The position numbers and the translations under genes are program-made. From contig CAZOLI010000002.1 of assembly GCA_964580675.1 (NCBI GenBank), positions 62,001 to 126,000 on the forward strand: a stretch of DNA of 64,000 nt. The letters run 5' to 3'. The notes beneath the pieces were generated by a model. The model saw only the letters and a program-made list of their open reading frames with translations. It was not told where the DNA came from and did not search any database. This DNA is from CAZOLI01 sp964580675 (GTDB lineage Bacteria; Planctomycetota; MHYJ01; CAYXQY01). This document shows positions 18,604 to 27,362 of the stretch, one piece after another. Within the stretch, counting starts at the first letter, position 1. The number at the start of each line of letters is the position of its first letter.

Positions 18604-19221
18604 ATGGATGTGAACCTGAACAAAGAAAAACTTGGCGAAATGCTTGTTGAAGGAGGATTGATATCTGAGGATCAGTTAAAAATGGCCCTGGAATTTCAGC
18701 AAAAAGTCGGGGGCCGCCTCGGAGAAATCCTTGTGAAATTTGATTACGTCAGCGAGGACGCCCTGATTGATCTGGTGGCGAAACAGCAAAACCTGGACAC
18801 CGTAGATCTGGATGAAATGGTCCTGCCCGAAGAATTAATTCAGGAGATTCCAAAGGAGCTGATCGAAAAACACGAAGTCATTCCCGTGGAAATAGACGGG
18901 GATACGTTGAAACTGGCCATTCACGATCCATTTGCAATTAATTCACTTGAAGAAATCCAGCTTGCCACGGATTATCGAATTGACGTCGCCCTTGCGACGA
19001 GGGATTCCATTAAAAAAACCATCAACAAGCTTTTTTACCACGAGGAGAAGGATCAGGTGTCCAGCCTGGAAAAAGAACCGCTTCTCCTGAAAAAAGTACG
19101 TGAAAAATTGAACAACAACGAAGCCAGTGCCGGAGAAATCCTCGAATCCGTTATCATCCTTCTTGAGGAAAAAGGGGTTCTGGATTGGAGCGAGATTGAC
19201 AGCAAAATAGAACAACGGTAA
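18604..19221 (+). CDS. Stand-alone MshEN/GspE N-terminal domain protein
   Basis: The 205-residue protein begins with two tandem 24-residue motifs of the MshEN type, KLGEMLVEGGLISEDQLKMA then RLGEILVKFDYVSEDALIDL each followed by a glutamine. A GspE/PilB N-terminal domain follows (ELIEKHEVIPVEIDGDTLKLAI, DPFAINSLEEIQ). No ATPase domain is present. In MshE-type proteins this pair of motifs binds c-di-GMP, and both copies retain the LG, G and Q positions, with lysine replacing arginine in the first. The C-terminal 60 residues are a helical tail. Small genes on either side suggest a signalling operon. Confidence 0.8.
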   Translation: MDVNLNKEKLGEMLVEGGLISEDQLKMALEFQQKVGGRLGEILVKFDYVSEDALIDLVAKQQNLDTVDLDEMVLPEELIQEIPKELIEKHEVIPVEIDGDTLKLAIHDPFAINSLEEIQLATDYRIDVALATRDSIKKTINKLFYHEEKDQVSSLEKEPLLLKKVREKLNNNEASAGEILESVIILLEEKGVLDWSEIDSKIEQR

Positions 19222-19228
19222 ACCATTC

Positions 19229-20770
19229 GTGAACGAAGTAAGTGAACAATTTCTGGGGTCACTTCTTATTGAGCAGGAGGACGTTTCGGAGGAGAATGCA
19301 TCGGCTGTTCAGGATGCCCTTCAGAACGCTCTTCTCGAGTGTTTAACTGAAGGAATCGAATGCAGGTTCAACGGTCTCGGAACGTTTCTGTTTCCCGATC
19401 TGGACGTACGTCCCGCCCCGGAACGTCATCAGGGTGAGGAGAAGGAGAAATCAGACAACCCCTCCAATGATGGGTATGACGGAGATCGTTATTTTCATGA
19501 ACGGGTTATACTGCCGGAACCGAAAAACGGAAATGACGGGAAAAAGGAGGACGAAAAACGGGAGGTCTCCGAGGAATCTAATGCCGCCGCGCGGGTTCCC
19601 CTGTTCGATCGGTGGGCCGATTACATGTTGTCGGATGGGGAAATAACACGGTCTGATTCCATTGATCTCTGGCAAAAACTTCTAGATACGGTTCGAAACA
19701 CCCTGGCCGAGAACGGGGAGGTTCGTGTTGCGGACGTGGGGGTTTTTCGAGTTTCCGGGGAGGGACAACAGGAGGAAGGGGAAGAAACAACACCCGGAAG
19801 TAACGATTCATTGATTTCCCTGCAGGTACATTTTGAACCAATGTCCGGGTTGGAGAATCGTCTCCCCGCCGGTGTTTTGTTTGACGCAACCCAGCGGATG
19901 AAGGCAACCCTTGCCACCTATCGATTTCCGTTTAACGAACAGGTGCTGTTTGTGATCCCCGAGGTGGATTTTTTCTTTGAAATGCTGACAGCCCGTTTTG
20001 AGGAAGAGGAACTCACGGCTCGATTTGTTCACCAGGAACAGCTTGCAAGATCCAGCATATCGTCAAACAGGAAACACATCATAATCCTGGACACGGAAAT
20101 GGATTTTTCGAGTACCCTTATTCGGGAGCTGAGGGGAAACAGCATCCACAGCGCCTGTACGGAGGTCATACAAATTTTTCCGGAGCAATCAAATCCGGAT
20201 CGACCCGATGAGTTTCTGGTATACGGAAACGAAAAAATTAAGGAACCATTTGATGCTGATCAGTTGCTGGATTCGGTTCGAAGGGCCAGGAACCGCCTTG
20301 AGGAGAACGCATGGACGGAACACGAGGTGAGTTATGCGTTTCCCAGTGGGGATGAATCTCTGGAGGAAGCTCATCAGTTTACGGAACAGTTGATTCATCA
20401 ATGTGATCTGGAAGAAGAAGAGCGAATGAAACTCCGTGCTGCTTTTCGGGAAGCGATTGGAAATGCCGCCCAGCACGGGAATCATTACAGACGCGACAGG
20501 CGGATTGAATGTCGTTTTCTCCACAATTTCGAGAAGATTCAGTTCCGGGTCCGTGATGAGGGAAGTGGATTTGACTGGGAGAAATACGTGGAGCGGGCTG
20601 AGACGGAAGAGGCCATATCCGCCACTCGCGAACGTCATCAGGAGGGAAAGTACGGAGGTTTTGGCATAATGTTGATGTTACGAACCGTCGACGATCTAAC
20701 GTACAATGATCAGGGAAATGTGCTGACTCTGACGATGTACCACACGGACGCGGGAGAAGATTTTTCATGA
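19229..20770 (+). CDS. HU-like x2, receiver and RsbW-type HATPase fusion protein
   Basis: Starting at GTG 19229, the 513 residues contain four modules. Residues 8-65 read like an HU/IHF core ending RFNGLGTFLF, and 125-215 like a second (EVRVADVGVF, then LQVHFEPMSGLENRLP). Residues about 235-355 form a response-regulator receiver: QVLFVIPEVD with one acid of the usual pair, candidate phospho-aspartate 288 in HIIILDTEM, and lysine 338 in KEPFDADQLLDSV. Residues 365-505 are an anti-sigma-type HATPase (N-box EAIGNAAQHG at 408-417, DEGSGFD at 443, then GGFGIMLML). Acidic linkers join the modules. The HU assignment is by pattern; the receiver and ATPase calls are stronger. Confidence 0.7.
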   Translation: MNEVSEQFLGSLLIEQEDVSEENASAVQDALQNALLECLTEGIECRFNGLGTFLFPDLDVRPAPERHQGEEKEKSDNPSNDGYDGDRYFHERVILPEPKNGNDGKKEDEKREVSEESNAAARVPLFDRWADYMLSDGEITRSDSIDLWQKLLDTVRNTLAENGEVRVADVGVFRVSGEGQQEEGEETTPGSNDSLISLQVHFEPMSGLENRLPAGVLFDATQRMKATLATYRFPFNEQVLFVIPEVDFFFEMLTARFEEEELTARFVHQEQLARSSISSNRKHIIILDTEMDFSSTLIRELRGNSIHSACTEVIQIFPEQSNPDRPDEFLVYGNEKIKEPFDADQLLDSVRRARNRLEENAWTEHEVSYAFPSGDESLEEAHQFTEQLIHQCDLEEEERMKLRAAFREAIGNAAQHGNHYRRDRRIECRFLHNFEKIQFRVRDEGSGFDWEKYVERAETEEAISATRERHQEGKYGGFGIMLMLRTVDDLTYNDQGNVLTLTMYHTDAGEDFS

Positions 20771-21034
20771 AACAACACCGGTGAAGAATGGTTTAACAGT
20801 CCATTTGGCACCGATTCCGAAAGTCGTAAACAGATGACCCCGTAATTAAAATTTGGTTCATCGCCCGGCCTTAACTGGTATCGGGCAGATGCGTCCGAAG
20901 GTCATCGGTGGACGTTGTGAAATTGGGTCATAATAGGATCAGCCGGAGGATCACGCGTTCGGAATAATGAGCTTGGCTAAATTGACCTGAACGTAAATGC
21001 GCATGCTTCGCTTTCAACAATACGCGAAAGAAGA
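20771..21034. other. Intergenic region upstream of the Hen1-Pnkp pair
   Basis: About 264 bases with no gene. I see no convincing sigma-70 hexamers, terminator or RNA. A TGGCACC at 20806-20812 lacks the matching TTGC element of a sigma-54 site. The leader of the Hen1 gene probably starts here. Confidence 0.4.
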
Positions 21035-22369
21035 ATGTTATTACGAATCCAGGCCAGCGGTCCAGGAAGTGACCAGATATCGTACAGGATCGGAAACCAT
21101 CCAAGTCGACAGTTAATCAGGAGAGAATCGGAAGCACTTGGCCGGTTGTGGTTCAGTGAGTACAGTGAAGAGCGGTGTTCGGTTATATTACATGTCCGAT
21201 CGAACGTTCCTTCCATACCGAACCGGTTGATGCGACCGGATCTTCGACTTCGTGAATGGCATCGGCTCGCGGAGTGGATCGATTCATTTCTCGGCAAAGT
21301 GGTCCGGGATCCCCAACCCTCAGCACCGGAGGAACAGTTGCCGGAATTTAAAATCCGGATCGGAACCCTTCCCAATCCACTCAAGCTCGAAGAGGAACTG
21401 GTGGATTTGTTTGACCGGGCTGACCTGGACGTGAAGGAATCTCCCGGGGACGTGGATTGTCTTGATCACTGGCTTCACCTGTCGACCCGGGACCTTACCT
21501 TCTCTCAAATTCTTCGGCGTCTTGGCATTTTAATTCCGTCGATACTTGGGGGAGGGGGACCGGGAAGAGCTCCGAAGAATTTTGCCCGTCTCCTGGATGA
21601 GTTGAGGGGTACCTGGTTTAACGTTCATCCCTGCAGGGAATACATCGCCAATCGATTCCTCTGGCTGACGGAATCCCATAACCGAACTGAACGGAACGGA
21701 AATCCCGTATCGGTGGTGGAGGATAGACAGGAGTTCAAACGCAGGCGAAATTTGTTTGATCGGGTTGGAAAGGAACTAAAAGAAGGACTGACCCAGAAAG
21801 GGATTGCGGACAATGACACCGTCTGGATGATCAATGTGGGGGATGGTTCCATGTTTCCGGAACTGGCCGAACTCACGGACGAGATGGAGTTCTACTTTGT
21901 CGAGGGTCATCGCGGTAATTTGCCCCGGCTAAAACAGCGTATTCGATGGCTGGCTTTTTCCGGTGAGGTCACCGGAGACATAGATACATCACGGATCCAC
22001 TGGAACCCTCCCGGTCACCGGCTCAAAAAGTTGAAGGATAAACCCGTCATGGTGTGGACACCAATGGCCTGTGAGGTTAGCGATGGAATGATTCGCGAGA
22101 TGGCCAACGTGTACCTCTCCTCCTATCAACCGGAGCAACTTCTGGTCTGGGCATTTGTGAGGAATGACAGCATTCATCCGGCGAATAACATGGACGACCA
22201 ATTGGAGGAGTTACCGGACGTCTCCGAATGGCGAAAAGTCTGGGAGACCTTCAGTGAACAGGAGTCGTACCGATCCTCCTGGACGGAACATATTTTTGTG
22301 GATGAAAACCCCTCCGGCTTCGACAAGTTATTGCTCGGAAACTTCAAGAAAAAGGAAGATTATGTCTGA
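21035..22369 (+). CDS. Hen1-like protein with degenerate methyltransferase domain
   Basis: Bacterial Hen1 pairs with Pnkp: its N-terminal half activates the ligase and its C-terminal half 2'-O-methylates the RNA 3' end. This 444-residue product carries the recognisable N-terminal domain (MLLRIQASGPGSDQISYRIG, EERCSVILHV, a long middle with DVDCLDHWLHLS and ILRRLGILIPSIL). In the C-terminal domain the SAM-binding line reads VWMINVGDGSMFPEL at 263-277. The EVIEH motif that binds Mn(II) in active Hen1 aligns to WTPMA at 341-345, and the later TTPN-EYN and histidine region reads AFVRNDSIHP. Metal ligands therefore appear lost. Its stop overlaps the Pnkp start by 8 bases. Confidence 0.75.
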   Translation: MLLRIQASGPGSDQISYRIGNHPSRQLIRRESEALGRLWFSEYSEERCSVILHVRSNVPSIPNRLMRPDLRLREWHRLAEWIDSFLGKVVRDPQPSAPEEQLPEFKIRIGTLPNPLKLEEELVDLFDRADLDVKESPGDVDCLDHWLHLSTRDLTFSQILRRLGILIPSILGGGGPGRAPKNFARLLDELRGTWFNVHPCREYIANRFLWLTESHNRTERNGNPVSVVEDRQEFKRRRNLFDRVGKELKEGLTQKGIADNDTVWMINVGDGSMFPELAELTDEMEFYFVEGHRGNLPRLKQRIRWLAFSGEVTGDIDTSRIHWNPPGHRLKKLKDKPVMVWTPMACEVSDGMIREMANVYLSSYQPEQLLVWAFVRNDSIHPANNMDDQLEELPDVSEWRKVWETFSEQESYRSSWTEHIFVDENPSGFDKLLLGNFKKKEDYV

Positions 22370-24899
22370 ACAGCGCATAATTAATGCTCCCGCAGACTCG
22401 CTGTTTATAACGGTTGGACCCGCGGCCAGCGGGAAAACGCACTTTGCTCATACTCACTTCGATGACACGCAGGTCGTTTCGTCCGATGATTGCAGAGCCA
22501 TGGTTTCGGACGATCCGACGAATCAGGATGCTTCTCTGGAAGCATTTGACGTAATGATGAAGATTATTGAGCATCGGCTTCGTCTCGGAAAGTTAACCAT
22601 TGCTGATTCCACCGGCCTTAATCCCAAAATCAGAGAACAGTTGCGTGGCATTGCGGAGAAACACGATCGCCCCGTTATCGCCCTCCTCTTCGACGTTTCG
22701 GAAGATCGGTGTTTGCAAAACAACAAAGAGCGTGACCGAACGGTTCCGGAGGACGTGGTAAAACAGCACGTTGACGTGTTTCGGGATCAGGTGGAAGAGG
22801 TCCGGGGGGAGTCATATCACCGAACATATCGACTGACCCCGGATCAGCTGGACCAGATTATGATTCGATTCCGGAACACAAAGGTCCGCGTGTCCGACGA
22901 TGGCCCCTTCGATATCATCGGAGATGTTCATGGCTGTCTCACGGAACTGAAGGAATTGCTGGATCGACTTGGTTACAAACGGGACAACCGGGGGTTCTTC
23001 CATCCCGCCGAACGAAAGGCGGTGTTTATTGGCGACCTTGCCGACAGGGGACCGGAAAACATCGGTTCCATGGCTCTGGTGATGGACATGGTGGAGAACG
23101 ACCGTGCTTATTATGTGCCCGGTAATCATTGCAACAAATTATACCGGTATTTCCTCGGCAGTGACGTAAACGTGCGGCCGGGAATGCAGAAAACAATTGA
23201 TGAATTTAACGAACTCTCCCCCGATCAGCAGGAGGAAATACGGGATCGGTTTTTGAACCTGTACGAATCCTCCCCACCCTATTTGGTTCTGGATGACGGT
23301 AATCTGGTAATCACGCACGCCGGCATACGGGAAGAGGACATTGGAAAGGTGAACGAAGACGTTGTGGATTTTTGTCTGTACGGTGATACAACCGGCGAAA
23401 CCAGACGGAACGGATTCCCCGTACGGAGGGACTGGGCGCTGGCCTACCGCGGAAATGCTCTTATTGTTTACGGCCACTCGCCGACAGCCCGTGCGACGCC
23501 GGTAAATTCGACAATTAATATTGATCAGGGAGCGGTTTACGGTGGTTACCTCACGGCGCTTCAGTATCCGGAACGAGATCTGGTCCGGGTGAAGTCAAAG
23601 GACGAATACAGTGATCGGGAGGGGGAAACCATCCGGGAAATGCAGCTGAATCGCGCCGATCAGGTGTATCGCACGGATCTTCTCGTTCAGGATTTCACAC
23701 ATCGCCCGGAATCGGAACACGAAATTCGCATCCCCGAAAAAGTGATGAAACGGGGGCTTGACCGAATTTCCCGGGCGAGTATGCCGATGCGTCAACTCGT
23801 GTATCTTCCTTCAGAGCCAGCCCGCGGAATGCCCTCCTCAAAGGAAAAATCAAGTTTTCGCGAATGCTGTGGTGAACTCGTTGATCACTATGAGTCGGTT
23901 GGTATCGAGGAAATTCGTATTGTCCGGGAAGATGACGGGCTTACACCGGCGGTGATGCTGGTCAATAGAACCAAAGAAGCGGCTCGTTCACTCTTTAGCA
24001 CCGAACGGATGTTCCTCCTCTGGAATCGAAGTGGCCAGACCTATGAAATCCCTTCGGAACACAAGGAACGGTTTCGGGAAAACGTTCTGGAAATTCCGTG
24101 GCTCGGTGACCATGAAGATGCCGTGATTGTGGAAGGATTGTGGTATGATCACAGCAAACACAGAAAGGAACAGTCGAACGAATGGTTGCACCGCGACCGG
24201 CTCGAGCTGGAGGAAGTGGTGAATCGACTGCGGGATGCCCGTGAGCGTGTTGGAGCAGTGGGAACCGTGCTTCGTGATCTAGAGGATATTCATTCCGAAC
24301 TGGGCCGGTTCATCGAACGGGTATCCAGGGATCAGGGGGAGATGATGGGAGAACAGTCCGTGTCGGATTCCTCTGATCTGGTCACGTCCGATCCAACGAA
24401 GGTGAAAGGGGAAAGAGCCCTTCGGGAAATCCCCTATTTTGTTCCCCTGCGAATGGTTGCCACTGATGAGCGGGTATTGCTTGGTACCAGGGGAGAAACG
24501 CCGACAGGACAGGACGTCTGGACCGTGGGCGACGAAAATCCCGGCACCATGGCCCGAACCATATCTCTGAAAGAATTCGAAAAATTTCAGGACGTCTGGA
24601 ACAAAAAGGATGGGACCAGTGCCTGGTGGATTCTTCCAAAATACGAAGACGGTGCACGGTGGACCCCCGAAGTTATCCCGGCGTTCCGGCTGGTTGGAAA
24701 GCAGAAATGGGAGGTGGCCAAACTTATATCACCCCGTCGGTGGTGGGGTCAGGAAGCATCGGCTCGCTGGGCGGGCTGGAATAGCTCTCGCGAAATTTAT
24801 GACCTGGGCCGTGAATCCGTTCGACGGTTTGTTGGTTCGCTAAATCCCTCCTTCGTGATACAGACCCTTGCCGGTCACGCCGGGCTTTCACACTGGTAA
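22362..24899 (+). CDS. Pnkp-like RNA kinase-phosphatase with degenerate ligase domain
   Basis: Starting at ATG 22362 this is 845 residues, close to the roughly 870 of known bacterial Pnkp. The kinase has P-loop GPAASGKT (19-26) and SSDDCR (40-45). The phosphatase has the full binuclear metallophosphoesterase set: D188 and H190 (GDVHG), D225 (GDLADRGPEN), N255-H256 (GNHCN), H319 (THAG) and H372 (YGHSP). The ligase region aligns over its whole length, but motif I, normally EEKHMGSR with an adenylated lysine, reads REDDGLTP at 522-529. Motif IV is WWILPK at 755-760 and motif V IPAFR at 772-776, also altered. It probably makes 3'-OH and 5'-phosphate ends but not the final seal. Confidence 0.8.
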   Translation: MSEQRIINAPADSLFITVGPAASGKTHFAHTHFDDTQVVSSDDCRAMVSDDPTNQDASLEAFDVMMKIIEHRLRLGKLTIADSTGLNPKIREQLRGIAEKHDRPVIALLFDVSEDRCLQNNKERDRTVPEDVVKQHVDVFRDQVEEVRGESYHRTYRLTPDQLDQIMIRFRNTKVRVSDDGPFDIIGDVHGCLTELKELLDRLGYKRDNRGFFHPAERKAVFIGDLADRGPENIGSMALVMDMVENDRAYYVPGNHCNKLYRYFLGSDVNVRPGMQKTIDEFNELSPDQQEEIRDRFLNLYESSPPYLVLDDGNLVITHAGIREEDIGKVNEDVVDFCLYGDTTGETRRNGFPVRRDWALAYRGNALIVYGHSPTARATPVNSTINIDQGAVYGGYLTALQYPERDLVRVKSKDEYSDREGETIREMQLNRADQVYRTDLLVQDFTHRPESEHEIRIPEKVMKRGLDRISRASMPMRQLVYLPSEPARGMPSSKEKSSFRECCGELVDHYESVGIEEIRIVREDDGLTPAVMLVNRTKEAARSLFSTERMFLLWNRSGQTYEIPSEHKERFRENVLEIPWLGDHEDAVIVEGLWYDHSKHRKEQSNEWLHRDRLELEEVVNRLRDARERVGAVGTVLRDLEDIHSELGRFIERVSRDQGEMMGEQSVSDSSDLVTSDPTKVKGERALREIPYFVPLRMVATDERVLLGTRGETPTGQDVWTVGDENPGTMARTISLKEFEKFQDVWNKKDGTSAWWILPKYEDGARWTPEVIPAFRLVGKQKWEVAKLISPRRWWGQEASARWAGWNSSREIYDLGRESVRRFVGSLNPSFVIQTLAGHAGLSHW

Positions 24900-25085
24900 A
24901 CCCATTGCTCTTTCGGAATAAAGAAGAGAGGTTGTTCGTCGTCAAATCCCGGGGGCCGGATTACCGGGAGGACGGGCGATTCTGAACCTGCTGTATTTCC
25001 GCTGGAACGGCGATCATTACCCGTAATACCCCGGGTTGGAACCGTTGAAATTATTCGGGTTTCTGCCATAAAATAAAGCGGAAAT

Positions 25086-25724
25086 ATGAAAAATAACAAT
25101 TCCCGATCCAATCCGCTGAAATCCAGTGTGCTGGTGTTGAACAGGCTTTATATGCCGGTTCGGGTGGTAGATGGAAAGCGGGCCATTATTCTTCTGTACA
25201 AGGACAAGGCGGAAGTGATTACGGTTTCCGAGGATCAGTATTTGAATTACAGTTTCGACACCTGGCTGGACAAAAGCAACAACGGTGGGATTCAGTCGCT
25301 GGATCAGGTCGAATACGTAAAAACACCAAATATTCGAATCGCTCTTCCCCGGGTGATTCGGCTTTACTCTTACGACGGATTTCAGAAAGGAAACGTTCGA
25401 TTTAACCGAAAAAACATTTTTGCAAGAGATGGTTATACCTGCCAGTACTGTGGTGAAAGAAAATCCGAAAATGATCTCAGTCTTGATCACGTCGTACCCC
25501 GCTCCCGGGGTGGAAAATCATCATGGCAGAATATCGTAACCGCGTGCAAATCCTGCAATGTCCGAAAAGGAGGTCGCTTACTGAAAAACACCGACATGGA
25601 ATTAAACAAAACCCCGAATGCTCCGAGCACAAATCCGGTTGTAAAGAAACACGCCGACATGGATAAATACAGTTGCTGGAACGTATTTCTTGAGAACGCA
25701 TCCACGGTTGTCAAAATTAATTAG
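25086..25724 (+). CDS. HNH endonuclease family protein
   Basis: The 212-residue protein has the N-terminal domain typical of this group (SSVLVLNRLYMPVRVVDGKRAIILLYKDKAEVI) and an HNH core: cysteines 119 and 122, DH at 134-135, asparagine 149, and cysteines 154 and 157, in the order CQYCGERK, LDHVVPRSRGG, NIVTACKSCNVRKGG. The four cysteines likely hold a zinc ion. Members of this group are widespread and usually not tied to a mobile element. It starts 186 bases after the Pnkp-like gene and 12 bases before the next gene, so a shared role with the latter is more likely. Confidence 0.85.
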   Translation: MKNNNSRSNPLKSSVLVLNRLYMPVRVVDGKRAIILLYKDKAEVITVSEDQYLNYSFDTWLDKSNNGGIQSLDQVEYVKTPNIRIALPRVIRLYSYDGFQKGNVRFNRKNIFARDGYTCQYCGERKSENDLSLDHVVPRSRGGKSSWQNIVTACKSCNVRKGGRLLKNTDMELNKTPNAPSTNPVVKKHADMDKYSCWNVFLENASTVVKIN

Positions 25725-25736
25725 GATGATCAGACG

Positions 25737-26540
25737 ATGAAAATTTTTGATCCACATGTTCATGCAATCTCCCGGACCACCGATGATTACGAGCGAATGG
25801 CGGAGGCGGACATAAGACGTATCCTTGAACCGGCGTTCTGGCTCGGCCAGCCGCGGACACATCTGGGTACGTTTCTTGATTACTTTGCGTGGATTACGGA
25901 GTTTGAGCGTGAGCGAGCGGCCGATTACAACATCGCTCACTATGCCGCCATTTCCATGAATCCGAAGGAAGCCAACGACCGGGAACTCGCCGAGGAAGTT
26001 CTGGATGAGATGGAACCGTTCCTTGAGCGCGAGTCCGTCGTGGCTGTTGGTGAAATCGGGTTTGACCGTATATCAGAAGATGAAGAAGAAGTAATGAAAA
26101 AACAGATTGAAATGGCGGTGGATACGGAACTCCCCATTCTCGTGCACACCCCGCACCAGCAGAAGGAGAAAGGAACCCGTCGCACCATCGATATCCTCAA
26201 GAACATGGACGTGGAAGAGGAGATGGTGCTTATTGACCACAATACCGAGGAAACCATTGAAATGGTTCTCGATGCCGGATTCTGGGCGGGGCACTCCATA
26301 TATCCCCGCACCAAACTCACGCCAAGCAGGGTGGCCGATATTGTTCAGAAATACGGCATCGAACGCGTGACCATCAACAGCGCCGCAGATTGGGGCCCTT
26401 CGGATCCGCTGAATGTTCCGAAAACCGTTGTGGAATTGCGGACGAGAGGCTTTACGGATGAACAGCTTCATCGTCTGGTCTGGAAGAACCCCATGGAAAT
26501 TTACGGGAAGAGTGGTCGAATTGGTCGGGACCCGGTCTAA
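25737..26540 (+). CDS. TatD-family metal-dependent hydrolase
   Basis: The 267-residue TIM-barrel protein carries FDPHVH (histidines 7 and 9), VVAVGEIGFD, LPILVHTPHQQK, MVLIDHNTEETIEMV, AGHSIYP and INSAADWG, the ligand lines of the TatD group. The PAFWLGQPRTHLGTFLDYF segment is characteristic of the TatD-like members found in ebo-type clusters, but no other ebo gene is visible here. Substrate unknown. It follows the HNH gene by 12 bases. Confidence 0.8.
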   Translation: MKIFDPHVHAISRTTDDYERMAEADIRRILEPAFWLGQPRTHLGTFLDYFAWITEFERERAADYNIAHYAAISMNPKEANDRELAEEVLDEMEPFLERESVVAVGEIGFDRISEDEEEVMKKQIEMAVDTELPILVHTPHQQKEKGTRRTIDILKNMDVEEEMVLIDHNTEETIEMVLDAGFWAGHSIYPRTKLTPSRVADIVQKYGIERVTINSAADWGPSDPLNVPKTVVELRTRGFTDEQLHRLVWKNPMEIYGKSGRIGRDPV

Positions 26541-26608
26541 GTCGGCGTGAGCTCCTGACCATGGACAGGTAACGGATCATCGTCCTTTGACGTTCCGCTG
26601 ATTGGCCC

Positions 26609-27271
26609 TTGAACAGAACCATCCTTTTTGACATGGACGGCACGGTCATTTACACCCGCCGTGCGGCAGTACAGGCAGCGAAGAACGGACTGCGGACGTT
26701 GTTTGACCGGCTGGAACGGGAACCATCTATTCCCGCCGAGGAAGAAATTGTGCAGCACATTGGATTGCCTTCCAACGAATATTTCCAAGCCCTTCTTCCG
26801 GATGACCTGTCGGATCAGGCCCTTCTGCTTAAAGAAATTGTACAAAAGAGGGAGGTGCGCCGGATTCAGAATGGAGAAGTCTCCTTTTACGGCAATATGG
26901 AACATGTGCTTTCCCGGTTGAAGAAGGAGGGTATTCCCCTGGCTCTTGTGACCAATGCGGGACGTTCGTATTTTGAGGCCAATCGCGATCAGCTGTCTCT
27001 TGATTCCTATTTTCAGTCCCTGTACTGTGTTTCGGACAGTTCGTCCGGCGAAAAGTCGGAATTAATTGAACGGGTTCTGAAGGAATTTCAGCATCCGGAG
27101 ACCGCGTTTCTGGTCGGGGACCGAAAATTTGATCAACAGGCCGCACAGGAATGTGACGTGCCATTCATTGGATGTGAGTGGGGGTATGGCACAGCGAGTG
27201 AACTCTCGGGAGCAGACCGAATGGTTCGGGAACCGGAGGATTTGATTTCCGTCCTTCTTGAAGACCGTTGA
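26609..27271 (+). CDS. HAD-superfamily phosphatase, phosphoglycolate-phosphatase-like
   Basis: The frame begins at TTG 26609 giving 220 residues with motif I FDMDGTV (aspartates 8 and 10), a helical cap, motif II LALVTNAG, a lysine in the SSGEKSELI region, and motif IV VGDRKFDQQAAQECDVPFIGCEWGYG. The layout is that of Gph-like HAD enzymes. The start is uncertain because no ATG lies in front of the FDMDGT motif. It may lie in an operon with the upstream hydrolase, 68 bases away. Confidence 0.8.
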   Translation: MNRTILFDMDGTVIYTRRAAVQAAKNGLRTLFDRLEREPSIPAEEEIVQHIGLPSNEYFQALLPDDLSDQALLLKEIVQKREVRRIQNGEVSFYGNMEHVLSRLKKEGIPLALVTNAGRSYFEANRDQLSLDSYFQSLYCVSDSSSGEKSELIERVLKEFQHPETAFLVGDRKFDQQAAQECDVPFIGCEWGYGTASELSGADRMVREPEDLISVLLEDR

Positions 27272-27323
27272 TAGAAACCATCCGCTGGTCCCGCCGGTGG
27301 TTCAACCGGTCCATACCGGTATC

Positions 27324-27352
27324 TTGAGATAAAGCGCTGGATTTGTTTAGAT
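27324..27352 (+). promoter_or_regulatory. Possible promoter for tRNA-Gln
   Basis: TTGAGA with a 17-base spacer to a weak TTAGAT precedes the tRNA by about 10 bases. The -10 match is poor. Confidence 0.3.
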
Positions 27353-27362
27353 GGTAGTGAAA

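Noticed and set aside
20806..20822. Possible sigma-54 site upstream of the Hen1-like gene
   Set aside because: TGGCACC is present but the -12 element reads CCGA instead of TTGC, so the match fails, although sigma-54 control of RNA repair is known elsewhere.
22164..22361. Longer Pnkp reading frame starting inside the Hen1 gene
   Set aside because: The extra 66 residues are not Pnkp-like; the ATG at 22362 gives the family N-terminus.
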